NCBI RefSeq assembly: GCF_003479605.1
Contig: NZ_QUHR01000004.1
Span: 62,001-126,000, forward strand
Direction: 5' to 3'
Source: Roseburia sp. AF12-17LB
GTDB taxonomy: Bacteria > Bacillota > Clostridia > Lachnospirales > Lachnospiraceae
Length of the DNA: 64,000 nt
Shown in pieces: positions 56,355-64,000 of this stretch. Position 1 is the first letter of the stretch, and the number at the start of each line of letters is the position of its first letter. Both the position numbers and the translations under genes were made by a program. Under the pieces are notes generated by a model. The model saw only the letters and a list, made by a program, of their open reading frames with translations, was not told the origin of the DNA and ran no database searches.

Positions 56355-57347
56355 ATGAAAGTAAATATATATTACGGTGGTAGAGGACTTCTGGATGATC
56401 CTACTTTATATGTAATCGGGAAAATGGAAGAAGTTTTAAAAGAGCTTCGTGTCAGTGTGGAACGATATAATATATACGAGCACAAGAATAGCATCTCTAC
56501 GTTGCCGCAGACCTTAAAGGATGCAGATGGAATCATTCTGGCAACGACAGTAGAGTGGCTTGGAATCGGTGGTTATATGCAGCAGTTTTTGGATTCCTGC
56601 TGGCTTTACGGAGACAAGGAAAAGATTAAGACAACCTATATGCAGCCAATCGTTATGTCAACCACGTATGGAGAACGTGAAGGGGAACTGACATTGTCCA
56701 ATGCATGGGAAATTTTAGGCGGTCTGCCGTGCAGTGGAATGTGTGGCTATGTAGATGATCTGGTAAGCTTTGAAATGAATCATGACTATTCCCTGATTAT
56801 TGAGAAAAAAGCAGAAAATCTTTATCGTACAATTTCTCAGAAACAGAAGAGTCTGCCGACTTCTAATCAGGCGGTAACCAGAACCATCCTGCGGACACAG
56901 CAGATGGATTTAACACCACAGGAGAGTGAGCAGTTATCACAGTATGTGGCAGATGATTCTTACGTAAAGAAACAGAAAGAAGATATTGAAGAATTAGCAT
57001 CCATGTTTAAGGATAAATTAAGTGTACAGCAGAATGACACGCAGACAGAATATATTACAGAATTAGAAAGCCATTTTGTGCCACAGGGGGATTTCACGGC
57101 GAACTATCTCTTTATGATTGAAGAGAAAAAGAAACCATTGGTAGTGGAAGTAGCAGGAGAGGAGTTAAACTGCTATTATGGACAACAGGAAAATGTAGAT
57201 GTATATGCGAAACTTACCGGAGAAGTCATGAATAATATCTTGGCGGGCAGAATGACTTTTCAGAGAGCATTTATGACCGGTGAGATGACTGCAAAAGGAA
57301 ACTTTAAGACACTGCGTACCTTAGATCAGATTTTTATTTTTGAATAG
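56355..57347 (+). CDS. Flavodoxin-like/NAD(P)H oxidoreductase domain fused to SCP2 domain
   Basis: 330 aa. Residues 1-170 have a flavodoxin/NADPH-dependent FMN reductase fold (ADGIILATTVEWLGIGGYMQQFLDSCW, TTYGEREGELTL). A charged helical linker follows. The last ~105 residues resemble an SCP2 sterol-carrier domain (VDVYAKLTGEVMNNILAGRM then FMTGEMTAKGN). Could couple a redox step to a bound hydrophobic ligand. Good ACGGAGG ribosome site. Co-oriented with the HIT gene 15 bases downstream. Confidence 0.75.
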   Translation: MKVNIYYGGRGLLDDPTLYVIGKMEEVLKELRVSVERYNIYEHKNSISTLPQTLKDADGIILATTVEWLGIGGYMQQFLDSCWLYGDKEKIKTTYMQPIVMSTTYGEREGELTLSNAWEILGGLPCSGMCGYVDDLVSFEMNHDYSLIIEKKAENLYRTISQKQKSLPTSNQAVTRTILRTQQMDLTPQESEQLSQYVADDSYVKKQKEDIEELASMFKDKLSVQQNDTQTEYITELESHFVPQGDFTANYLFMIEEKKKPLVVEVAGEELNCYYGQQENVDVYAKLTGEVMNNILAGRMTFQRAFMTGEMTAKGNFKTLRTLDQIFIFE

Positions 57348-57362
57348 AAAGAAGGAGTAACC

Positions 57363-57782
57363 ATGAAAGACGATAATTGTATTTTTTGTAAACTGGCAGC
57401 AGGCGATATCCCGACAAATACCGTATATGAGGATGATACATTCCGTGTCATTATGGATGCCAGTCCTGCAACAAGGGGACATTCCTTAATTATTCCCAAA
57501 GACCATTTTGCAAATCTTTATGAAATGGATGAGGAAGTAGCAGCAAAAGCAATGAAGCTTGCTAAGAAAATGGCAGTTCATATGAAAGAAAAATTAAACT
57601 GTGATGGATTTAATTTACTTCAGAACAATGAAGAGACTGCAGGACAGACAGTATTTCATTTCCATATGCATCTGATTCCAAGATACAAGGGAGACAAGAA
57701 TGATGATATTTTAAAATATACTCCATTAGAGCTTTCTGATGATGAAATGAAAGAAATCTTGGATAAGATAAAAGTAAAATAG
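57363..57782 (+). CDS. HIT family nucleotide hydrolase
   Basis: 139 aa. Histidine triad HFHMHLIPRY near the C-terminus; N-terminal NCIFCKLAAGDIPTNTVYED with CxxC zinc-like motif and DASPATRGHSLIIPKDH. Typical Hint/FHIT-like protein that hydrolyses purine nucleotide phosphoramidates or dinucleoside polyphosphates. AAGGAGTAACC precedes the ATG. Ends at a bidirectional terminator. Confidence 0.94.
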   Translation: MKDDNCIFCKLAAGDIPTNTVYEDDTFRVIMDASPATRGHSLIIPKDHFANLYEMDEEVAAKAMKLAKKMAVHMKEKLNCDGFNLLQNNEETAGQTVFHFHMHLIPRYKGDKNDDILKYTPLELSDDEMKEILDKIKVK

Positions 57783-57792
57783 TAAGAAAAAT

Positions 57793-57834
57793 AAAGGTGT
57801 AAAGTCTTATATAAAATCAGGACTTTACACCTTT
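57793..57834. terminator. Bidirectional terminator between HIT gene and murG
   Basis: Perfect 14-bp stem AAAGGTGTAAAGTC / GACTTTACACCTTT with A-rich and T-rich flanks, between convergent genes. Confidence 0.88.
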
Positions 57835-57839
57835 TGACT

Positions 57840-58922
57840 TTATGCTTTCTTCTTCTTTTTCTCACTGGCTTCTTCAATGAGCTTAAGAATGGTATGAATA
57901 GAATCTAACTGCTGGCTGGACTTCATATTAGAAATATAAGTCTCCTTTTCTGTCATGACTTTCTTAATGGCAGCATCTAAGGTTTCTTTGGTCAGATTCT
58001 CTTCTTCAATCACATAGCTATACCCTTGTTTTTCAAAAGAGCGGGCATTTAAAATCTGGTCACCACGGCTTGCAGCAGCAGACAGCGGAATCAGAATATT
58101 TGGCTTGTGAAGAGCAAGCAATTCACAGATTGCATTTGCACCGGCACGGGAAATGACAAGAGAACTTAAAGCAAACATATCCCGAAGTTCTTTCCCAGCA
58201 TATTCAAACTGGACATAGCCGGAACGGTTGTTATATAATTTATCTATATTTCCTTTCCCACAGAGATGGATAATCTGATAGTTGGCAAGCAGGTCATCTA
58301 AGAGACCACGTACCGCATCATTAATAAATTTGGAACCGCTGCTTCCACCGACTACTAAGATAACCGGTTTATCCATGGTAAAACCACAAAGTCTGGCAGC
58401 CTGTTCTTTGTCGCCGCTTAAAAGTTCCTGGCGGATTGGAGAACCGGTAAGAACTGCCTTATCCTTTGGAAGATATTCTACAGTTTCCGGGAAATTACAG
58501 CAGACCTTGCAGGCTGCCGGAATTGCAATTTTATTAGCAAGACCAGGTGTCATATCAGATTCATGAATAATAGCAGGAATCCGGAGGCGTTTCGCTGCGA
58601 GAACGACAGGAACGGAAACGAATCCACCTTTTGAAAAGACAACATCCGGTTTGATTTTTCTTAAAAGAGATACAGACTGTGCGTAGCCTTTGATCACACG
58701 GAACGGATCTGTGAGATTACGGAGATCCTTATAACGACGGAGTTTTCCTGAGGAAATTCCATAATAAGGAATGTTCTGTTCTTCAATTAACTGTTTTTCC
58801 ATGCCGGCATAGGAACCGATATAAGAGATTTCATAACCAGCCTCTTTTAAAGCAGGAAAAAGAGCAATGTTTGGAGTTACATGACCGGCGGTACCACCGC
58901 CTGTTAAAACGATTTTTTTCAT
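57840..58922 (-). CDS. murG: Undecaprenyl-PP-MurNAc-pentapeptide GlcNAc transferase
   Basis: 360 aa GT28 glycosyltransferase converting lipid I to lipid II on the inner face of the membrane. N-terminal GGGTAGHVTPNIALFPAL, central SKGGFVSVPVVLAA and HESDMTPGLANK, C-terminal VISRAGANAICELLAL. Lys-rich C-terminus. Standalone on the - strand rather than in a dcw cell-division cluster, so it may be a second copy; its family position would need comparison. Confidence 0.94.
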   Translation of the reverse strand: MKKIVLTGGGTAGHVTPNIALFPALKEAGYEISYIGSYAGMEKQLIEEQNIPYYGISSGKLRRYKDLRNLTDPFRVIKGYAQSVSLLRKIKPDVVFSKGGFVSVPVVLAAKRLRIPAIIHESDMTPGLANKIAIPAACKVCCNFPETVEYLPKDKAVLTGSPIRQELLSGDKEQAARLCGFTMDKPVILVVGGSSGSKFINDAVRGLLDDLLANYQIIHLCGKGNIDKLYNNRSGYVQFEYAGKELRDMFALSSLVISRAGANAICELLALHKPNILIPLSAAASRGDQILNARSFEKQGYSYVIEEENLTKETLDAAIKKVMTEKETYISNMKSSQQLDSIHTILKLIEEASEKKKKKA

Positions 58923-59066
58923 GAAAAGAATCCTTTCTTTAATATCAGATTACTTATAATGTAAAATGATTTGCTGAATAATATATTATACTCTTGGTAA
59001 AAAAAGTCAACTCTATTTAAAACCTTATACAATCGTAAAAATACCAGAAAATAAAGCGGGGGGTAT

Positions 59067-60476
59067 GTGAAAATGAAAGCATTGTATTATCGGTACTTAT
59101 TTGAAAATGTGGAAAATGGAATGATTCAGGCAGGCAGTATCTATAACGAGGAGAATGACTGCAGTGTGAATTATGTATACTTATCCGGAAATCCTACGAA
59201 CAGTAACATAAACGACGGTGTAAGCAGTAAAGACAGCAGTAGAACAAATGATATAACAGGCATCGGTATCTTGGACAAAAGAACCATCAGAAGACTGGCC
59301 GGTGCACCGATAGATCTTGTGGTAGTAGGAGAATATACGAGGAACTGTCTTGGCATATTGTATGCACTATTGCAAAATACGACGATTCAGACGGTGATTA
59401 TGCCTTATGTAGCACCGATTCACCGGATGCTGGTGGAGCAGTGGATATCGGAGGAACAGGATATGGAAGAGAAGGCATTACCGGAACAATGGATATTGGG
59501 GCCGGAAATGTCACCGGAAAAACTATTAGAATTTTCCTGCCTCATCCGGCATCCTTACCATGCATTAAAGAATATGGGGGTGGAAAATGTCTATTTATTA
59601 TATGGAAATTGTCCGCCCTGTTCCCTGGACGCAGTGCAGAATGCCAGAAAAGGAAATTATTTCGAACTGGCAGATGCAGAGGATTTAGAAACGATAAAGA
59701 TTATGGAACGGGAATACATTCCGGTGGTCAAGGCCGGATGCATCATTAAAAATAAGTGGGTATTTTATTTTTCTGCATATGGAATGAATGTAATGGAACT
59801 ATATCAGTTTACCAGAAGATATTATACGAAAGAAGGCTATGACAGGGCACTTCGTCATCCGGAAAATACACAGTATCAGGCGGGAATGCAACGGTTATTA
59901 GAGGCATATAAGAAGACTTACGGTTTGGAAGCATTTGCAGCAGTTATTATGTATGCAGGTCCGGGTCAGGTAAAAGAAAGCGGAAGTAAAATCAATGGTG
60001 CCATGTATGAACAGTCTTTTGGCAGAGAAAATCATTGTTCTCCGTATCTGGATGCCGGCAGAACGGTATGCATGTTAAAATGTATCCAGCGAAATGATTA
60101 TGGAATGCTCCGGAACCAGTTTACCAGGGAGAGCAGAACCCTTCGAATGGGCGTACTGTTTTTGGGAAATATTGATATGCACAAAAATATGGAAGAGATT
60201 TTAAAACGTTATCGGGGCTATGGAAAGACGGTACGGATTGTATCGATTCCCGGCAATGACGATGTGTCAAAATGGAATCCGGAATTTCCGTGGAAATTTG
60301 AAGGAGAAGGTATCCGTTATTGGGTTGGAAATATCAATGAGCGAATGGATACGAAGATACTAAAAGATATTCTGCTGGCTGGGTCCTATAACCGGATTAT
60401 CAGCGTAAATGAAGAATATGGCTACTGCCTTTCCGGCTATATGTTGGATGGGGAAGAATATCAGCAGCTTTTGTAG
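59067..60476 (+). CDS. Unknown protein, possibly a degenerate metallo-beta-lactamase fold
   Basis: 469 aa, soluble. The layout resembles metallo-beta-lactamase-fold proteins: APIDLVVVGEYTRNCLGILY where a H-x-H-x-D-H motif is expected, then TVIMPYVAPIHRMLVEQWI, and near the C-terminus MGVLFLGNIDM and VRIVSIPGNDDVSKWNPE where GDxD and PHHGS-type motifs normally occur. All predicted metal ligands are missing. Start is GTG/ATG at 59067 after GCGGGGGG. A small membrane protein follows 120 bases later. The fold assignment is my reading and weak. Confidence 0.45.
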   Translation: MKMKALYYRYLFENVENGMIQAGSIYNEENDCSVNYVYLSGNPTNSNINDGVSSKDSSRTNDITGIGILDKRTIRRLAGAPIDLVVVGEYTRNCLGILYALLQNTTIQTVIMPYVAPIHRMLVEQWISEEQDMEEKALPEQWILGPEMSPEKLLEFSCLIRHPYHALKNMGVENVYLLYGNCPPCSLDAVQNARKGNYFELADAEDLETIKIMEREYIPVVKAGCIIKNKWVFYFSAYGMNVMELYQFTRRYYTKEGYDRALRHPENTQYQAGMQRLLEAYKKTYGLEAFAAVIMYAGPGQVKESGSKINGAMYEQSFGRENHCSPYLDAGRTVCMLKCIQRNDYGMLRNQFTRESRTLRMGVLFLGNIDMHKNMEEILKRYRGYGKTVRIVSIPGNDDVSKWNPEFPWKFEGEGIRYWVGNINERMDTKILKDILLAGSYNRIISVNEEYGYCLSGYMLDGEEYQQLL

Positions 60477-60595
60477 AAGACCGCAGAAACAAAGGGAAAA
60501 ATGGAAAAAGATGCGGCGAAAACACGGCGTTGTCCTCTTTTCAAATGGAATGTTCCTTTTTATAATAGAAAGAAAAAGGAAAAGAGGTTATAAGA

Positions 60596-60895
60596 ATGGG
60601 AGCTTTCATGAATTTGGTGTATGAATATGCAAATTACATAATTCTGGCAGGAATGCTCTTACAAATGATAATAATTCTGCAGGTTCTGGTTAAAGTGAAC
60701 CGGACAGACCGCAGATTACAAATGATACAGGGAAAAGTAGAAGATTATCTGAATGTCATATTAACTGAAGACAGTGGAAAAGAAGAACCATTGGTATCGA
60801 GACAGGAAGAACTGATGCGGGATTCTATTGAAAAGAAGAGAAAACAGCAGGAAGAAGCGGTATTTAATGCTGTTTTGAAGGAAATTTTTCCTTGA
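60596..60895 (+). CDS. Small single-helix membrane protein
   Basis: 99 aa. One N-terminal membrane helix (about 10-32, YANYIILAGMLLQMIIILQV) followed by a charged, coiled-coil-like cytoplasmic tail (SRQEELMRDSIEKKRKQQEE). ATG 60596 with AAAGAGG upstream. Lies between the unknown protein and pgi; no family recognised. Confidence 0.6.
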   Translation: MGAFMNLVYEYANYIILAGMLLQMIIILQVLVKVNRTDRRLQMIQGKVEDYLNVILTEDSGKEEPLVSRQEELMRDSIEKKRKQQEEAVFNAVLKEIFP

Positions 60896-60988
60896 TAAAT
60901 GCATATAGGTTTGATAAAATAAACTCTAATGAAATTTTATTCATAATTAGGGAATTGTGTATAGAAAAAACAAAGGAGTGAATTTGAA

Positions 60989-62335
60989 ATGAGTAAAGTA
61001 ACATTTGATTACTCAAAGGCAGCTTCCTTCATCAGTGAAGAAGAAGTTGGCTATATGAGCAAACTTGTAGACAATGCAAAAAAAGAGTTATTGGATAAAA
61101 CCGGAGCCGGAAATGATTTCTTGGGCTGGCTGGATCTTCCGGTAGATTATGATAAGGAAGAGTTCGCAAGAATTCAGAAAGCAGCAGCTAAGATTCAGTC
61201 TGATTCTGAAGTGTTAGTAGTAATCGGAATCGGTGGTTCTTACCTTGGTGCAAGAGCCGCAATCGAATTCTTAAGACATGGATTTTATAATAATGTTTCT
61301 AAGGAAGTTCGTAAGACTCCTGAGATTTATTATGCAGGAAACAGCATCAGCGGAAGCTACTTACAGGGACTGCTTGATGTAGTAGGAGACCGTGATTTCT
61401 CCGTAAATATTATTTCAAAATCAGGAACAACAACTGAGCCTGCAATCGCTTTCCGTATCTTCAAAGAAAAGTTAGAGAAGAAATATGGTAAAGAAGAAGC
61501 TGCAAAGAGAATTTATGCAACCACAGATAAAGCAAAGGGAGCATTAAAACATCTTGCAGATGAAGAAGGATATGAGACATTTGTAGTACCGGATGATGTC
61601 GGAGGACGTTTCTCCGTACTTACCGCTGTAGGACTTCTTCCAATCGCAGTAAGTGGTGCAGATATCCAGAAATTAATGGATGGAGCTGCAGAAGGAAGAA
61701 AACTTGCTTTAGAGCAGGATTTCACAGAGAATGATGCATTACAGTATGCAGCAGTTCGTAACATTTTATTAAGAAAAGGCAAAGCAGTAGAAATTCTTTG
61801 CAACTACGAGCCAAGTCTTCATTATGTATCTGAATGGTGGAAACAGTTATTCGGAGAGAGTGAAGGAAAAGACCAGAAGGGTATCTTCCCGGCATCTGTA
61901 GATTTAACAACAGACTTACATTCTATGGGACAGTTCATTCAGGATGGTTCCAGAATTATGTTTGAGACTGTTATGAACGTTGAGACTCCGAAGCACAATA
62001 TCACAATTCAGGAAGAACCGGTTGACTTAGACGGATTAAATTATCTTGCTGGAAAAGATATGGACTTTGTAAATAAGAGCGCAATGAACGGAACCATTCT
62101 TGCACATACCGATGGTCAGGTTCCAAACTTCATGGTAAAGATTCCAGAGCAGAACGAATTCTATTTAGGAGAATTATTCTACTTCTTCGAGTTTGCATGT
62201 GGTGTCAGCGGATACCTGCTTGGAGTAAATCCATTTAATCAGCCAGGTGTAGAAAGCTACAAGAAGAACATGTTCGCATTACTTGGAAAACCAGGTTATG
62301 AAGAAGCAAGAGAAGCATTAATGAAACGTTTATAA
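60989..62335 (+). CDS. pgi: Glucose-6-phosphate isomerase
   Basis: 448 aa, the Firmicute length. Interconverts glucose-6-phosphate and fructose-6-phosphate. [45 protein letters not shown] and the C-terminal region [17 protein letters not shown] are intact. Preceded by AAAGGAG. Links the PTS-derived sugar phosphates and glycogen branch (glgB) metabolically, though not in an operon with them. Confidence 0.97.
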   Translation: MSKVTFDYSKAASFISEEEVGYMSKLVDNAKKELLDKTGAGNDFLGWLDLPVDYDKEEFARIQKAAAKIQSDSEVLVVIGIGGSYLGARAAIEFLRHGFYNNVSKEVRKTPEIYYAGNSISGSYLQGLLDVVGDRDFSVNIISKSGTTTEPAIAFRIFKEKLEKKYGKEEAAKRIYATTDKAKGALKHLADEEGYETFVVPDDVGGRFSVLTAVGLLPIAVSGADIQKLMDGAAEGRKLALEQDFTENDALQYAAVRNILLRKGKAVEILCNYEPSLHYVSEWWKQLFGESEGKDQKGIFPASVDLTTDLHSMGQFIQDGSRIMFETVMNVETPKHNITIQEEPVDLDGLNYLAGKDMDFVNKSAMNGTILAHTDGQVPNFMVKIPEQNEFYLGELFYFFEFACGVSGYLLGVNPFNQPGVESYKKNMFALLGKPGYEEAREALMKRL

Positions 62336-62400
62336 AAACTGCTGAAGCAGGGTAAGATGGAATCATTTAAATTTGAATCAGTCCTTGCATTACAGCAAAA

Positions 62401-62445
62401 AAAGAACTCCATCCGATTGGATATCCAGCCGGATGGAGTTCTTTC
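62401..62445. terminator. Bidirectional terminator after pgi
   Basis: AAAGAACTCCATCCG / CGGATGGAGTTCTTT, 15-bp stem, A-rich upstream and CTTTG downstream; the three-hairpin repeat copy C follows directly. Confidence 0.88.
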
Positions 62446-62448
62446 TTT

Positions 62449-62571
62449 GCTTTACAGAAAATTGCTTTCCATTAAAGCAAAAAACGCTCTGCGAGGATGC
62501 GCACTGCGGCGTATAAGGTAGATGTCGCAAGCGACCGCCGCAGGCGCGAGAATGTGCCAAGGCACATTCTT
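62449..62571 (+). repeat. Three-hairpin interspersed repeat, copy C
   Basis: Same orientation as copies A and B. The central stem CTGCGGCG / CGCCGCAG and end hairpin AGAATGTGCC / GGCACATTCT are unchanged; the first hairpin has decayed (TTTACAGAAAA against CATTAAAG). Sits between the convergent pgi and chemotaxis genes. Confidence 0.9.
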
Positions 62572-62578
62572 ATGCATA

Positions 62579-64000
62579 TTATAAAGTAAATGAATTCATA
62601 TTTTCTTCCAGGATGGAAGCAATCTCTTTCAGACGATTTGCATTTTCCATGATTTCCTGCATAACATTGCTGACTTCCATAACGGAAGCGGAAGTTTCTT
62701 CGGTACTTGCTGCATTCTGCTGGGCAATTGCGGTAAGATTCTGTACGACATCCACAACATCTCCACGGGCTTTATCAAGCTGTGTTGTTTTGGTAGCAAT
62801 CTCGCCTACGCCACTGATAGAAGAACTGATTCCATCACGAACCTGTTCGAATACCTGACCGGTCTTATGCACGTTTTCGCTCTGCAGGTTCATAATAGTT
62901 TTAACCTCATCCATGGTCTTAACTGCTTTTTCAGAATCTTCAATTAAAGCATGGATAATCTGGTCAATCTGGTTTGCAGATTCATTGGACTGGTCAGCCA
63001 GTTTCTGAATCTGCGATGCAACAACGGCAAATCCACGTCCTGCCTCACCAGCACGGGCTGCTTCGATAGAAGCATTTAAGGAAAGCAGGTTTGTTTCTTC
63101 TGCGATGGAAGAAATCAAAGTTGTAGCTTCTTTAATTTTCAGGGCAGAGATATTAGTTATATTGGTCTGTTCATAAATAACATCAATAGAAGCAATTGCC
63201 TGCTGGTTGATGTTGTCCAGCTCTTTCAGGGTGGCAGCAGCTTCCTCGCTGGATTCACGCATCAGGTTAGCAGTGCTTGTAAGACTTTCAACCTGACTGT
63301 TGGTATGTTCAATCATGTTACCCATATTAACGATATCATCGGTAGCTTTCTGGGTTTCGGAAGCCTGATTGGTTGCTCCGGTAGCAATTTCATTTACTGC
63401 GGTTTCTACATTTCCCACGGTTGATGTTGTGTGGGATGCATTGGTATCCAGTTCAGTAGATGCATTGTAAAGCAGTTCACTCTGGGACTTAATCTGTGAA
63501 ACAATTGTAACTAACTTCTCACGTAAATCTCCGATAGCTCTTGCCATCTGCCCGGTTTCATCCTTACGTTTGCTGATGCGGATAGTAGTCGGGCTTTCTG
63601 CAAAGTTCAGGGAAGAGAAACGTTTGATAACATTGGTAATCTCTACAATCGGACGGGTCATTTTACTTGCAATAAGGAAAGAAATGATTCCCAGTACAAT
63701 AAAGATAACAATTGCGGCACCACCGGCGCGGGCATAAATTGCATCCTTAGCACTTAAAATATCTCCACGGTCAGCAGTAATGACCAAAATAGCTGCTTTA
63801 TTGGAAGTGACATAGTAAGCCGCATATTTTTCAGCACCTTTGAATTCATAGATTACCAGACCCTTCTGCTGTTCTTTACCTGCTTCTAAATCAGCTACCA
63901 CCTGTTTAATTGCGGCATTTTCTACAGGTTGTCCGATTTTACTTTCATCCGGATGGTAAATCATGGTTCCATCTGAACCAACCACATAGGCGTAACTGGA
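62579..64000 (-). CDS. Methyl-accepting chemotaxis protein, 5' end outside window
   Basis: At least 473 aa; the frame is open to the window edge, so the N-terminus is missing. Visible parts in order: end of an extracellular Cache-type sensor ([20 protein letters not shown]), membrane helix ([20 protein letters not shown]), HAMP domain, and the long signalling coiled coil with tip [20 protein letters not shown] and [20 protein letters not shown]. Passes ligand information to CheA/CheW and the flagellar motor; fits the motile lifestyle shown by the flagellin genes. Confidence 0.95.
   Translation of the reverse strand, partial: SSYAYVVGSDGTMIYHPDESKIGQPVENAAIKQVVADLEAGKEQQKGLVIYEFKGAEKYAAYYVTSNKAAILVITADRGDILSAKDAIYARAGGAAIVIFIVLGIISFLIASKMTRPIVEITNVIKRFSSLNFAESPTTIRISKRKDETGQMARAIGDLREKLVTIVSQIKSQSELLYNASTELDTNASHTTSTVGNVETAVNEIATGATNQASETQKATDDIVNMGNMIEHTNSQVESLTSTANLMRESSEEAAATLKELDNINQQAIASIDVIYEQTNITNISALKIKEATTLISSIAEETNLLSLNASIEAARAGEAGRGFAVVASQIQKLADQSNESANQIDQIIHALIEDSEKAVKTMDEVKTIMNLQSENVHKTGQVFEQVRDGISSSISGVGEIATKTTQLDKARGDVVDVVQNLTAIAQQNAASTEETSASVMEVSNVMQEIMENANRLKEIASILEENMNSFTL

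Noticed and set aside
59441..59749. Overlapping + strand frame of about 100 codons inside the unknown 469-aa gene
   Set aside because: It lies wholly inside a longer frame with better codon use and lacks a ribosome site.

Overview
The window looks like chromosomal DNA from a motile, anaerobic, low-to-mid GC Firmicute, most likely a Lachnospiraceae (Clostridia). Reasons: gene families typical of that group (DUF5702-type Tad protein, FHA protein with a DUF6382-like N-terminus, PBECR4-like protein, BofA- and DUF2508-like proteins), strong AGGAGG ribosome sites, a clostridial-type F-ATPase operon and a flagellin with its own FliS. The species cannot be named from sequence alone. Almost all genes are on the + strand. 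I see no tRNA, rRNA, CRISPR array, transposase or phage integrase.

Layout. 1-3.0 kb: a 5'-truncated Sua5/YwlC tRNA-modification gene, a low-molecular-weight phosphatase-like protein without its nucleophilic cysteine, upp, and a dCMP deaminase. 3.2-10.3 kb: a complete F1Fo ATP synthase operon (AtpZ, AtpI, then B-E-F-H-A-G-D-C) whose c subunit carries a Na+-binding signature. 10.4-21.5 kb: a P-type cation ATPase, an Lrp-type regulator, aspartase, a DUF362 ferredoxin protein, a membrane-anchored 5'-nucleotidase, an AIR-synthase-like protein and two poorly characterised proteins. 21.8-28.7 kb: a two-component system, a YbhJ-type aconitase and an AI-2E-type exporter. 29-33.4 kb: a TPR/AAA ATPase followed by glycogen branching enzyme. 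33.4-34.6 kb: an accessory islet with a structured RNA candidate and a PBECR4-like (putative RNase) gene bracketed by two 131-bp direct repeats. 34.8-39.7 kb: an Old-Yellow-Enzyme-type reductase with a glucose-family PTS (EIIBC, RpiR regulator, EIIA). 39.8-44.9 kb: a flagellar block (large repeat protein, flagellin, FliS) driven by two nearly identical sigma-D-type promoters. 45.3-55.1 kb: a Tad/Flp pilus locus (two prepilin peptidases, TadZ, TadA, TadB, TadC, Flp pilin, three pseudopilin-like proteins, FHA protein). 55.2-64 kb: rhomboid protease, flavodoxin-SCP2 fusion, HIT protein, murG (- strand), a possible degenerate metallo-beta-lactamase-fold protein, pgi and a 5'-truncated chemotaxis receptor (- strand).

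The least explained content is non-coding. (1) A three-copy, same-orientation repeat (about 125 bp, three hairpins) lies downstream of atpC, the AI-2E gene and pgi. (2) Two members of a long palindromic element (243 and 505 bp) show compensatory base changes in an apical hairpin. (3) The repeat-bracketed PBECR4 cassette has a terminated structured RNA directly upstream. These are the best candidates for undescribed biology here; functional proposals for them are inference.
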